NCBI GenBank assembly: GCA_027475525.1
Contig: JAMWFC010000117.1
Coordinates: 854,183-918,182, forward strand
DNA length: 64,000 bases
Direction of reading: 5' to 3'
Origin: Macrolepiota albuminosa
Lineage: Eukaryota > Basidiomycota > Agaricomycetes > Agaricales > Agaricaceae
The notes beneath the pieces are model-generated. The model had not been told where the DNA came from and did no database searches. It worked only from the letters and a program-made list of their open reading frames with translations. The position numbers were made by a program, and so were the translations under genes. Positions 16,012 to 27,865 of this stretch are shown one piece after another. The number at the start of each line of letters is the position of its first letter. Position 1 is the first letter of the stretch.

Positions 16012-18263
16012 ATGTTTGCCCGAAGCCGCCTCTCGAGATACATTCAGACTAGTGCAAGCACTCTGCAAAGGAGGCTTGCTTCAACTAAGGTACCGTCATC
16101 CGTCTCTCCCCTCCGTCAGTCCAGCTAACAGATTAAGTAGTCGTTGCGCGAGACGTTGGAAGAGGTTATCCCTGCAAAGCAAGAGCAACTTAAGCGTCTG
16201 GTGTGTAGTGTACCAGTGAAACAGATTCAGCCACCTGATTTCCATGCTAGAAAGCTGAACATGGGCAAACTGTCGTCGGTGATGTTAAGGTAACCCTTTT
16301 GTCACCGTACACAATTTTCCACATTCATACACGCGAATGCGCTTATAGGTCGAGAACATTATCGGTGGAATGCGAGGTCTGAAGGCCATGCTTTGGGATG
16401 CGTCTGTCTTAGATCCCATTGAGGTGTGTATCTTGTCATTACCTCCGTTCAATCTTTTCCGACCATGAGTTTTGACAGGGCATACGCTTCCATGGATTGA
16501 GTATTTCTGATTGCCAAAAAGTCCTTCCTCCCGCTGCAGGCGGCAAGGAAATCATTGCTGAAAGCATGCTCTGGCTTTTGCTCACCGGAAAGGTCCCAAC
16601 CGTGGAACAAACTCGACAACTGTCCAGGGAACTTGCGGATAAAGGCGAGCTTCCGACATATATCGAAAATCTTCTCGATTCGTAAGGGTTCTTTGCTCTC
16701 TTTTCGTCACATACGATCTTACTTCCCCCACCAGTCTTCCCAATACAATTCACCCTATGACCCAGCTCGGTATGGGTGTAGCTGCATTGAATCGTGAAAG
16801 CTCTTTCCAGGCAGCCTACGAAAGGGGCATTAAAAAGACCGAGTATTGGACCTATACCTTCGATGACTCTATCAACCTTATCGCGAAGCTTCCTGCTCTC
16901 GCTGCCCGTATCTACCGTAACGTCTACAAACCCAACACTGATTTGCTCTCCATTGACAAGAATTTGGATCTCGTTGGTCAGTGGTAACTTCTTTTCGGTG
17001 CTTCTTCTTCTTATCCTCTAACCTGAAGGCAATTACTGCCGTCTCCTCGGATACGGCAACAACGAAAGTTTGACGGAATATCTTCGACTCTATATTGCCC
17101 TTCACGGGGACCATGAGGGAGGGAATGCTTCCGCCCACACCGCTCGTATGTACTTCTTCGATTGTTAAGCATTCTGCTGAAGTTATTGTGCCAGACCTGG
17201 TTGGCTCCACGCTTGCGGACCCCTACCTGGCCTATTCGGCTGCCCTGTTTGCACTTGCTGGCCCTCTTCACGGGTGTGTTACGCAGTTCCCGATATCCAG
17301 TTTCCAATTCTAATTGGTTATCAGTCTTGCCAACCAGGAAGTCCTACGATGGCAACTTGCCATGCAGAAGGAGATTGGGTCTAATGTTTCTCATGAAAAC
17401 ATTAAGGATTATTTGTGGAAGACCCTTAAGAGCGGCCAAGTTGTTCCGGGGTAAGATAACGTCCACTGCTCAGGATCGCATCTATAGACGTTGCATTAGA
17501 TACGGCCATGGTGTGCTTCGCAACCCCGATCCTCGATTCATCGCACTTCAGGAATTCTGCAACACTCGACCCGAGCTCCAAAACAGCCCTATCATTCAAT
17601 TAGTGAACAAGGTCTGACCATTGGCCTTGATATTTCAAGTCTAGACTCTTACTTTAAATCTCGTCTTAGACATCTGAAGTTGCTCCGGATGTCCTCAAGG
17701 AACATGGAAAGGTATTGTCCCATTTGATAATCCTCGCTGCTGCTCGAATCTTATGTCTCGTCGTATAGACCAAGAACCCATATCCCAATGTTGACGCCAC
17801 TTCGGGTATACCCATTATATTCCTTTATTATTGCTTCAAATGTACTTATCGACTGTACTCTCAGGCTGCGTTTTGTATCACTACGGTCTCGATGAATTCA
17901 AGGTCAGTCCTATTAGCGTCGTCCGAAGTTCGGGAACTTAGATATACAATGTTTCAGTATTATACAGTCATCTTTGGTGTCTCCAGAGGTTCGCCACATC
18001 CCTTCTACTACGCTTTGTAAGGTGTTGACGACCCTTTTTTTGTGCAGCTTTGGGCGCCCTTACTCAGCTTGTCTGGGCCAGAGGTTTGCATTAGAGTTGA
18101 TGTTCCTCGTGTGATTCTTATTGACTCTTTATTGTGCTACAGCTCTTGGTTTGCCCCTTGAACGACCTAAATGTACGTGCTTTGTGAAAGCCGATGGAAT
18201 ATGTTTTCTGACCTTGCCACAGCTCTCTCCATCGAAGCATTGGAGAAACTCGCGAAACAGTAA
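16012..18263 (+). CDS. CIT1: citrate synthase, mitochondrial
   Basis: This enzyme condenses oxaloacetate and acetyl-CoA in the TCA cycle. The start at 16012 gives [20 protein letters not shown], an Arg/Ser-rich mitochondrial presequence. Conserved blocks follow: [14 protein letters not shown], the dimer-domain region GISFHG-like [18 protein letters not shown], and the active site. The three catalytic residues are visible: His in PLHG (split by an intron near 17274-17325), His in [13 protein letters not shown] near 17500-17540, and Asp in NVDATSG near 17795-17815. At least ten short introns are present. The C-terminus is ALEKLAKQ with the stop at 18261-18263; there is no peroxisomal SKL tail, which fits a mitochondrial form. 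All catalytic residues are intact. Confidence 0.93.
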
Positions 18264-18575
18264 ATCAGCTGTAATCAGCATATTACTTAGAACAAAAGCT
18301 CTTAATCGACGACGGATCGACAGTATAATAGCGGAATCAAAACAATGTTTACATCATATCGTACTGCGTCACGCGAGCGAGAACATTGCGCGAATCAAAA
18401 ATAAGAGTCTTTATTTATCACGAGGCGTACATCCAACATGGCAACAGAACCAGATATAGAGATTTCAGAATGTTAAGTCCGAAACGCTTGACCCGGGACA
18501 GATAGGCCAGAAATAAATAAGATAATGTGTTCGACATTTGAAGAGGGATAGAATTAAGGGCATCAAGTATGCCCA
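18264..18575. other. convergent 3' spacer, nothing seen
   Basis: About 310 bp between the stops of citrate synthase (+) and the next gene (-). It presumably holds both 3' UTRs. No ORF or repeat of note. Confidence 0.6.
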
Positions 18576-19780
18576 TCAAATCCTTCGGATTTGTTGATTC
18601 TGAGGTTGACCCATTGGCTGTTGCTGAAGATAATGCTGTGGAGGTGGCGTCTGCATTTGCTGTGGTGGCCGTCCTTGATATCCTAAAGGAGGACCTTGAC
18701 CAGGTCCGCCGCCAGGTGGCATGCCAGGCCTTGTCTGTGGCGGCGGAGGCTGACGCTGACCATTTACGGGTCCATATCCCTGAGGCGGCGGCCCCTGACC
18801 AGGAGAATATCCACGATGGGGTTGGGATTGGCCATATCCAGGTGGAGGAGGCCGAGCGACCGTTGTTGGCTGTGCATGTTGAGGTAGTCGCTGTTGTAGA
18901 GGAAGTTGCTGAGGAGCTGAACCATGTACTGGGCGAGGGAGAGCACCCCCTGCATTGGAAGGCGCTGGGCCAGGGTCACGAAGTGAGACAGGTGCAGGAC
19001 GACTAGCTGGCCCACTGTTACTAGTAGGTGGGGCAGGAGGTGGGTTCTTTTCTGCGGCTTTCATGATCTCATCACTATCCAGTTCGTTAGACTCTCCAGG
19101 GAAGACAAGCTATGGACTCACTCAAGCAGATTGAGCGCCGCGCACAGCACGACCCATTCAACACAGTCCTCATTCCCTTCTCCCAGGGTTTGCCAGACAG
19201 CTTTTTCCTCAGGAGTCTTTCCAGTGATACTGATTCGAGTTCCCCCCCCATTCGGACCAGGTGGATTCTTCTGAATTTTGCCAAATTCGATGCGCTTCGG
19301 AGGGATATTGTGGCCAGCATAGGCGAAGTAAAACATGCTCCAAAATGCTGCATTTGGGTTGGGTTTGGAGATCTGGAACAGCGGGAGATCCGGAGAATCG
19401 GGCGACGGGAGAGAAAGCTTGTATATTGGAGAGATGACACCGGTATTGGCAATTGACCATTTCAGGTTACGCGAAGCCTCGCAGCGAACCACTCGAGATG
19501 ATGATGGAGACGAGTGCCCTGGGTCCGAGGCAGAAGTCGCTCCTCCTTCTTTACGAGGAGGAAAGAGCTTAGCAACACAGAGATCGCCCTGAGGCGAAGG
19601 GGTCAGGAGGTAATTCTCTGTATTCTGATAGCAGCGATAAATGGATGAGTTGTGGTGACTGAATGCTTAAAAACGTACAAAATTTGTATGAAGGTATGAG
19701 TAAAGGATATTAGAAGGTTGACCTGTATTGAACTTGGCATGGGCAGGTTCTATAGGAGATTGTGGGATCAAACTGACCAT
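18576..19780 (-). CDS. conserved fungal protein of unknown function with Pro/Gln/Gly-rich tail
   Basis: The start at 19780 gives MVSLIPQSPIEPAHAKFNTE. After a roughly 110-nt intron the protein continues NYLLTPSPQGDLCVAKLFPP. The central part is ordered and looks conserved (FQISKPNPNAAFWSMFYFAY, then GKIQKNPPGPNGGGTRISIT and GEGNEDCVEWVVLCAALNLL). A short intron near 19061-19105 then joins an exon starting DEIMKAAEKNPPPAPP, and the last 140 residues are almost only Pro, Gln and Gly, with a pattern like an adhesive or RNA-binding low-complexity domain (GYGQSQPHRGYSPGQGPPPQ). I recognise no named domain. It shares a 500-bp divergent promoter region with the B56 gene. Confidence 0.65.
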
Positions 19781-20286
19781 GAGGGGTCACAATCAAGGTA
19801 GGGAGATGGTTGGGAACCGGAGGGTGAGTGGGCGAAGTATATACGGCATATATTGCTGGATAAGCTTCAGTAGATGAAGGAATCAAAGATTACCAAGGAC
19901 CTACCAGCCATACTACGAGACGGAATGAAGAGAAAGCCTCGGTCGCCACGATCATTGTAACAAGGTCTCGTGACCACGTGATATTTTGTCCGTAACCAAC
20001 AACAATGGGTTCCCGCCGCAGAGACGTTAAAAATGCATCATATCCGTGCGCAGTATGCAACAGGTCAGATGTTGGCTGTGTTGAGCTCAATATTTTTATC
20101 TGTAAGGTCCCAGGAGCTACAGTGATGTGTGTGAGGTGCTGTTTATGGTCTTGTCACGCATATGTTACTGTCACATATTCGTTGTTCATCGATTCTAACA
20201 GCGACGGACGGCAGTGGTCGGCGACAGCGGCCAGCATCGTCAACGACACCCTCATTGACTCTAGTACCTTACCGTCACAACTGATC
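19781..20286. other. divergent promoter region between unknown protein and B56 gene
   Basis: About 500 bp. An open frame from 20005 runs in phase into the B56 start, but its upstream part does not look like the family, so I treat it as 5' UTR or promoter. Confidence 0.5.
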
Positions 20287-22850
20287 ATGAAAAATCTTAA
20301 GAAAACTTTGGTCAGTTCTGCTCGTCGGCGCGCCATCATCACTCCTGACCATCTCTTATCTCCCATACAGCTCAGGAAGACTTCACAAGATTCCAATTCA
20401 TCTAAAAAGGAATCCAAACCCAGCACCGGCACCTCTAACGTGGTACCACCTGCTCCGCCTCCCAATTCTGCAAAACCTCTTCCTACTCCTGGTGGTTCAA
20501 GTTCGGGCAATCATCTCGGCCATACCATTTCCTCCCAGACTCCTTCACAGATTCCCGCTTCATCTCATAAATCTTCTTCACCCATAACTTCTAGTGTTAC
20601 CATCCCTGATCGAAGATCCTCTGTTGACAATGTGTCGCCCGCCCCTCCTATCGTGGTCGTTAGTTCAGATGGACCCGAAACTTCTAACCGTATCAATGGG
20701 AACAATACAGAAAGATTCAACGACGGCGTTGCACCACCACGTGCAACAACTTTAAATCGTCTTCGGGCTGGCCCAAAAGACACCATACCCATGGTAGGCA
20801 AGCCACCACGCAAACAGCGGAGCAGTCGGTTTGTTGTTACTGAGAAAGTTGAAATTGAACGCCTTCCTCCATTCATGGGTGCGTGTCACTGGCATCTTAC
20901 TCCGATCTGCTACTGATTCCTGGTATTGACATCCAGAAACTGCTCCGAATGAACGCCCTCAGTTATTTATGAAGAAACTTCATCAATGTCGCGTTCTATT
21001 TGACTTCAATGACGCAAGTGCCGAGCTCAAAGGGAAGCAAATCAAAGCACAGACACTGCACGAAATGTTGGAATATATTACGACTCAACGTGGTGTCATC
21101 ACGGAGAACATATACCCCGAGGTGGTTAACATGGTAAGGCTCATTCCATTTGGTCCTCAACCATAATCCTTAAACAACACAGTTTGCCATCAATCTTTTC
21201 CGTTCCATACCCCCTCCCGTTAATCCCACTGGTGATGCATTCGATCCTGAAGAAGACGAGCCTGTCTTGGAGTTAGCATGGCCTCACCTACAAATCGTAT
21301 ATGAATTTTTCCTTCGTTTCGTTGAGAGTCCAGACTTCAACACCAACTTGGCGAAACGACATATCGATCAACCTTTCGTTCTAAATCTTCTAGAGCTGTT
21401 TGATTCTGAGGATCCCCGGGAACGCGACTTTTTAAAAACCACACTTCACCGCATTTACGGAAAGTTCTTAAATCTTCGCGCATTTATTCGTCGTTCGATC
21501 AACAACGTTTTCTTCCGATTTGTCTATGAAACGGAGCGCCATAACGGAATCGCGGAACTTCTTGAGATCCTTGGTTCTATCATTAATGGATTTGCTCTGC
21601 CTCTCAAGGAAGAGCATAAAACGTTCTTAACACGTGTCCTGATCCCCTTGCACAAAGTGAAGAGCCTTTCTTTGTATCATCCACAGCTTGCCTATTGTGT
21701 GGTGCAATTCCTTGAGAAGGACCCGTCGTTAGTGGAGGAAGTTATGATGGGACTTCTCAAGTATTGGCCCAAGGTCAATTCGCCCAAGGAGGTCATGTTC
21801 TTGAACGAAGTAGAAGAAATCTTGGACGTGACGGATCCTGTGGAGTTCCAGAAAATACAGGTCCCTCTATTCCATCGGCTTGGCCGTTGCATCAACAGCC
21901 AGCATTTCCAAGTCGCGGAGAGGGCGCTACTTTATTGGAACAACGAGTATGTGGTTAATCTCATGAGTGACAACCTCGCTGTCATACTTCCCATTGTCTT
22001 TCCGGCGTTGTACAATAATTCAAAATCACATTGGAATCGGTGAGCTTAGACTTTCCTTGATCTTGATGAACCATTGTGCATTCTGACACGGTATCAGGAC
22101 GATACATGGTATGGTATACAATGCATTGAAGCTATTCATGGAGATCAACCCTGATCTCTTTGATGAAACAATGCAACGATACAAGCAACGCAAAATTGAG
22201 TGCGTTAATCAAATTTTGCTCTATCGATATTACTAAATAATGGATAGGGAGCAGCAACACGAGGTCGACCGATACGAAGCTTGGCAACGGTTACAAAAGA
22301 TGGCGCGCAAGAATGCTCCGGGTGGCAAGCTACCCACGAGGTCGACCGATACGAAGCTTGGCAACGGTTACAAAAGATGGCGCGCAAGAATGCTCCGGGT
22401 GGCAAGCTACCGAAGGATATACGGAAATACCACGTTTGCCCCCGTCACCGCCATTGAATATCGACGATACAGACATTCTGAATTTGTCAATTGAGCTAAG
22501 TGCAGCCTCCATTGACGATGTTCCGGGAGACCTTGATGAACACGGCATTGAGAGGGTGCCAATGGCAGACCCTGGACTTGACGTGCGTAATCTGACTAAT
22601 CTCTCGCTTGCAGCACTAAAATGAACTAGCGGCCCCTTCCTGAAATCGGAGGTGAATTGTCGCCGACGGGTGCTGGTAGTCTACATTCACGTCGGAAGAG
22701 CGTCTTGCCTGGTAGATGTTTCACAGACTACCGCTGATGACTCCGACTGACCAACAATCATCATCAGTGGATCCTTCTGTATTGCGAGACCTCCAGGCTC
22801 ATAGAAGCTTGGACGACGGGCCTGTGTTGCACAACAGTCGAGAAGTATGA
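20287..22850 (+). CDS. RTS1: PP2A B56-type regulatory subunit
   Basis: B56 subunits direct protein phosphatase 2A to its substrates. The start at 20287 gives MKNLKKTL, followed by a disordered Ser/Pro-rich N-terminus. A 60-nt GT-AG segment (20311-20370) may be an intron but is also open. The B56 HEAT-like core runs from about 20850 to 22400 with [39 protein letters not shown] and [21 protein letters not shown] 77-bp duplication (22258-22411) breaks the frame, and just after it one base seems to be missing (KLP to [13 protein letters not shown]). Later exons give [17 protein letters not shown], then [18 protein letters not shown], ending at 22850. The protein is conserved; the breaks look like assembly errors rather than a pseudogene. 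Confidence 0.88.
22258..22411. repeat. exact 77-bp tandem duplication (9 of 10)
   Basis: Bases 22258-22334 are repeated exactly at 22335-22411, in the coding region of the B56 gene ([20 protein letters not shown]). Read literally it shifts the frame. Confidence 0.97.
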
Positions 22851-22982
22851 AAATGTTCTGTGGCGATTACTGGACACGGTTATGTTGCAGCCAAAGTATT
22901 TAGTTTTATTCTGTAGTGGAATCAGGAATGATCGTGAGCAAAAAGAATAGTCGGAATGACGTCGACGTGTCACGTGGTATTT

Positions 22983-23033
22983 GAAACTTCCAGAGAATTC
23001 GTCAGGGTTCTTCGAAATTCTGGTTAATTCGAA
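22983..23033 (+). promoter_or_regulatory. heat shock element cluster of the Hsp70 gene
   Basis: Four units at exact 5-nt spacing, GAA-TTC-GAG-TTC (22983-23000), match the nGAAn/nTTCn consensus bound by the heat shock factor. More TTC and GAA units follow at 23008-23020 and 23028-23033. The cluster lies 75-120 bp upstream of the Hsp70 ATG and just upstream of a TATA box. Confidence 0.8.
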
Positions 23034-23043
23034 AAAAACGTTG

Positions 23044-23050
23044 TATAAAA
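23044..23050 (+). promoter_or_regulatory. TATA box of the Hsp70 gene
   Basis: TATAAAA lies 61 bp before the ATG at 23105 and just after the heat shock elements, as expected for a stress-inducible Hsp70 promoter. Confidence 0.75.
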
Positions 23051-23104
23051 GATCTGTGACGCCTACTTTCTGTCTCTTCAATTCTTCCAACTCACTCCAC
23101 CATC

Positions 23105-25431
23105 ATGTCTTCCTCCAAAGCCATCGGTATCGATCTAGGCACTACCTACTCGTACGTCTGTCTCTTTCTATCGTTGGTCCCTGCTGATCTATACACAGCT
23201 GTGTCGGTGTCTGGCAAAACGATCGCGTTGAGATCATTGCCAATGATCAGGGTAATCGCACCACCCCTTCTTATGTCTCTTTCTCAGATAGCGAACGTCT
23301 CATTGGTGATGCCGCCAAAAATCAGGTTGCAATGAACCCTCACAATACGTAAATTTCCTCTGTTATCCTCTGTTGCTGATCTTTGCTGATGCAGCACACT
23401 ATAGCGTTTTCGATGCTAAGCGTCTTATTGGACGCAAGTTTGACGATCCAGAAGTCCAATCTGATATGAAACACTTCCCCTTCAAAGTTTTCAGCAAGGA
23501 GGGTAAACCTTACGTTCGAGTTGAGTACCGTGGCGAGCAAAAGGATTTTGTGAGCAATTTTACCCCCTTGTTGTCGATCTCCTCATCTGACTCTTAGTTT
23601 AGTCACCAGAAGAAATCTCGTCTATGGTCCTCCTTAAGATGAAGGAGACTGCTGAGTCGTACCTCGGCACCACTGTCAACAACGCTGTCGTGACCGTTCC
23701 GGCCTATTTCAATGATTCACAGCGTCAAGCTACCAAGGACGCCGGTACTATTTCCGGTATGAATGTTCTCCGTATAATCAACGAGCCTACGGCCGCTGCC
23801 ATTGCCTATGGCCTCGATAAGAAGGTTTCTGGAGAGCGCAACGTTTTGATCTTCGATCTCGGTGGAGGAACGTTTGATGTATCTCTCCTGACCATTGAGG
23901 AGGGTATTTTCGAAGTCAAGGCTACTGCCGGTGATACCCATTTGGGAGGTGAAGATTTCGACAACCGTCTCGTTAACCACTTCGTCCAGGAGTTCAAGCG
24001 TAAGAATAAAAAAGGTACACTCTCGATTCAGTTCTGTCGCATCAGTTCTGACATTGACACATAGATCTTTCTTCCAACCCTCGTGCCGTCCGGCGTTTGC
24101 GCACTGCTTGTGAGCGCGCCAAGCGTACCCTCTCTTCTGCCGCTCAAACTTCCATCGAAATTGACTCTCTTTATGAGGGCATTGATTTCTATACCTCCCT
24201 TACCCGTGCTCGTTTCGAAGAGTTGTGTCAGGATCTTTTCCGTGGAACACTCGAGCCAGTCGAGAAAGTTCTCCGTGACTCTAAGATCGATAAGTCTAAT
24301 GTTCACGAGATCGTCCTTGTCGGTGGTTCTACACGTATTCCCCGTATCGTCAAGCTCGTCTCCGACTTCTTCAATGGCAAGGAGCCCAACAAGAGCATCA
24401 ATCCTGACGAGGCTGTTGCTTATGGTGCTGCTGTTCAGGCTGCTATCCTTTCTGGTGACACATCGGAAAAGACCCAGGACCTCCTACTTCTTGATGTCGC
24501 TCCTCTGTCCCTGGGGTGAGTTTTGATCTCATTATTTTCTTTGCTTTATTTCTAACATGTTGTGTCAGTATTGAGACAGCGGGTGGTGTCATGACTGCGT
24601 TGATCAAGCGTAACACCACAGTACCGACGAAGAAGTCTGAAATTTTCTCGACATACTCGGACAATCAACCTGGTGTACTCATTCAGGTTTACGAAGGTGA
24701 ACGTACCCGAACCAAAGATAACAATCTTCTTGGCAAATTCGAACTCTCTGGTATTCCCCCTGCTCCTCGTGGTGTTCCTCAAGTCGAAGTTACATTTGAT
24801 ATCGACGCCAACGGTATCCTCAACGTCTCTGCTTCCGACAAGACCACTGGAAAGTCGAACCGCATCACTATTACGAACGACAAAGGTCGCTTGTCGAAGG
24901 AAGAAATAGAGCGCATGGTTCAGCAAGCCGAGCAATACAAAGGTCTGTATCACTGTCAAGATCATTTATCCTTCCTTTCACTGATTCATCTCGTAGCCGA
25001 GGATGAGGCCGCCGCTGCTCGCATCGCTGCTAAGAACGGTCTGGAGTCGTATGCTTACAATCTTCGCAACTCCATTACCGACGAGAAGCTTGCGGACAAG
25101 TTTGCTGCTGGTGACAAAGCCAAGTTGGAGGGTGCCGTTAATGAGACTATTTCATGGCTCGATGCTTCTCAGGAGGCTTCTAAAGAAGAGTACGAGAGCA
25201 AGCAGAAGGAGTTAGAGGCTATTGCCAAGTAAGTCGCTTATTCTTTCTCAATCTTATAACATTTTTTCATTTTCTCTCAGCCCCATCATGCAAAAACTCT
25301 ACGGTGCTGCAGGAGGTGCTCCCGGCGGTGCCCCAGGAGGATTCCCAGGTGGTGGATTCCCAGGCGGTGCTCCTGGTGGGTTCCCGGGTGGCAATCATGA
25401 GGATGGACCTAGCGTCGAGGAAGTTGATTAA
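23105..25431 (+). CDS. SSA1: cytosolic heat shock protein 70 (Ssa type)
   Basis: An ATP-dependent cytosolic chaperone. The start at 23105 gives [16 protein letters not shown], the Hsp70 ATP-binding signature 1. An early intron separates this from [20 protein letters not shown]. Signature 2 ([19 protein letters not shown]) is near 23850-23905 and signature 3 ([20 protein letters not shown]) near 24310-24370. The substrate domain follows, then a GGAP/GGFP-rich tail ending in EEVD, the TPR-cochaperone motif of cytosolic and nuclear Hsp70. There is no signal peptide or presequence. About seven introns are present, and all signatures are intact. Heat shock elements and a TATA box upstream indicate heat induction. 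Confidence 0.96.
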
Positions 25432-26100
25432 TTTAATATGGGTTTTTGTACTTGCTCGCATTTGTATCATCTCACGTCCAAGACAAAATAGTAATATATG
25501 AGCTACACCTTTGATTCTTTCATCCGTTATTCTAGGTGGATTTATCTCTCACTCATCGCATGGATAATCCACGTAGAGTTTTTCAAGTTCGAAATGCATT
25601 ATCGTTTAAGTAGCGAAACAAATGGATATGCTTAATACCCAGCAGTTTTCCCACCGCAGTCTGAGGACTGTCGGAAGAATACTTTTCCCTGCAGATGAGA
25701 CTATAAACACGGTTGCTCTCAAATGAAACATTACACACACTCGTAAATGCCTTTTCTTCATACCATGGTCTGAGGCGCATTAGGCAAACCTTTTTAAATA
25801 GGTCTTTCAGACCTCCGCTCGTCAGCGATCTCCTTTCCCAACACTTGACAATGATGTATCAAGGGAGGCAATATATACTATATGTACTAGTTCACAAAAC
25901 GGATGCCTCAAGAAGATTCCTGATAGAGGTCCTTGGTGACAGTCGACAAACCAATCTATGCATTACTGCAGCCAGTGTGGACTCGACTTAGACTTTTGGA
26001 TTTCTTAATCTGTAAGAGCGAAGCCATTTCTTATTCTGGCAAGAGGGAATCACGAAATTTATTTATCAAGCCCATCCACAATGTTTCCTCAAAAGTAAGG
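25432..26100. other. convergent spacer, no gene seen
   Basis: About 670 bp between the stops of Hsp70 and the sulfide:quinone oxidoreductase. Short ORFs here lack any recognisable motif. Confidence 0.55.
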
Positions 26101-27865
26101 TCAGTATCTGGGACGAATGATTCCCGATGCGCCAAACCACTGTCCTCTGACCTATAAACACATGGCGTGAATCAGAGATACTGCCTGCCAATCTTGACAT
26201 TCCTTACCATGTATTTCCAGTAAGCCTCGGGGAGCAAGTCCTAAATGAAAAGGCGAGTGAGTCGTTGAGTGAGTGAGGTACGAAGCAAAATCCTACCTTT
26301 TTCAAGTGATAGAATAGCCTTTGGAAATAGTAATATGAATAATAGTAACTTGGATCATCTATTTATACTGACCTGTGACTCTTGGCTTGATCGAAGAAAC
26401 TAGCAAAGGTTTCCTTCGGCTCTAAACCGTATTTGAATTCAGCTAACATCAGCTCGCCGTACCCAGTCAGTAACTAGAGCAGTCAATGAAAAATTCTGCG
26501 TAGCGATCTAAAAGGACGCACGGGGCAGCTAGTATAACCATCGTAAACCGCATCACTTACTTTACCCGTTTCCATGACGGAGTAAAGATTTTCAGTAAGT
26601 ACAGGCGCTTGAGCCGTGATGGCTGCCGCCGTCTTAGATGTAGGTAACGATGAGCAATCACCCAATGCAAAGATATTGCCGTATTCGGGGTTATTGTGTC
26701 TCAAAGTCGACTTGTCAACGTCCACCCAACCATTACTATCAGCAATAGGGGATCCTTTGAATAAGTCGAGAGGACCCATTGGGGGTGTGACATGTAGCAT
26801 AGTATAATCAACATCAACCAAGGACCCATCGGCCTTTTTGAATGTGGCCCGATGATTGGCAGAATCAACCGCCACAAGGTTGTTCTGGAAGTGAGCCCCA
26901 ACACCTCGTTCAAGCCGAAGGGTTTCAAGCGCATCTGAGTACTTTTTAACACTGAACATCGTTGGCATGCCAGTATAGAAGTCGATTTTAATATTTTCAT
27001 CCCGTTTCGTCCGACGGTAGCGATCCCAAGCCATCCACATAATTTTTTGGGGAGCTAAAACGGAACTCTTTGAGGCGAAAAGCATAGAATGGGAACAGAT
27101 ATGTACCTCCTGCGCACTTGATAATTCCAGCAGGCTGTGTAAATATTGCTTGGCCATTGCGAAGAGCTTCAATGTCATCCCAGACTTTGTCACAAGTTTC
27201 GTACGAATATATAGACGAGACACCAGAATTAGGATCAATGAGGGCATTGGAAAGGCCTTGAATCCCGTCCCAATTGATCTTTAGGCCAGCAGCAAGGACG
27301 AGAGCATCGTAAGATAGTTCTCTGCCTTTAACTGTAGTCACAGAAGAGGTTTTCGGAGAAAACGACTTCACGTGCTCTGGAATGTATGTGATATGCTTTG
27401 GAACCAGTGGTGCAAGTAACTTGCGATAGTCGCTTTTCGGTCGCAGCCCTGAGCCGACAAGCGTCCTGAAAAAGGCGATTTAGAGACGTGGGGAAAAGAG
27501 CATTGGTCATTACCATCCAGGCTGCGTTGAAAGTGGTCCCATGAGAGGTTTGTGCCAGTAGAAAAAATTCAGAGACGTACCTGGTAATAATGATAGTCTG
27601 CTCCATCGGCAATTGCGACGTCGCCCGCGTCTAACGGAGTCCCGGCGGCTGCGAAACGATTATAGATTTGTTGCGCAACAGACAAACCCCCGCTTCCTGG
27701 TGACCAGCCTCAGTGTCGGTCGAACCATTGGGAAATGAAAGTACCTCCGCCTACGACTAGGACCTTGAACTTATCCTCTCCAGCGCCTGTTGCGAGCGCG
27801 CGGAAGTGGGAGTGGCATAGACGTGATTTAAAGGTCGACAACCTGCCGCGAGTGACGGTCAACAT
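26101..27865 (-). CDS. hmt2: sulfide:quinone oxidoreductase, mitochondrial
   Basis: This flavoprotein oxidises sulfide at the inner mitochondrial membrane and passes electrons to ubiquinone. The start at 27865 gives MLTVTRGRLSTFKSRLCHSH, a likely presequence, followed by the FAD-binding strand FKVLVVGGG and SGGLSVAQQIYNRF after an intron. Conserved segments are DGADYHYYQPGWTLVGSG, SYDALVLAAGLKINWDGIQG and NIFALGDCSSLPTSKTAAA. Both redox-active cysteines of the type found in eukaryotic SQR are present: Cys in IIKCAGAPQKI and Cys in YDGYTSCP. The last exons (LLTGYGELMLAEFKYGLEPK; ...VRGQWFGASGIIRPRY) end at 26101. Splice borders near the 3' end are inferred. The protein looks complete. Confidence 0.9.

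Noticed and set aside
20005..20286. In-frame N-terminal extension of the B56 protein
   Set aside because: The extra residues (Cys-rich, hydrophobic) do not resemble the disordered N-terminus of the family; the ATG at 20287 fits better.
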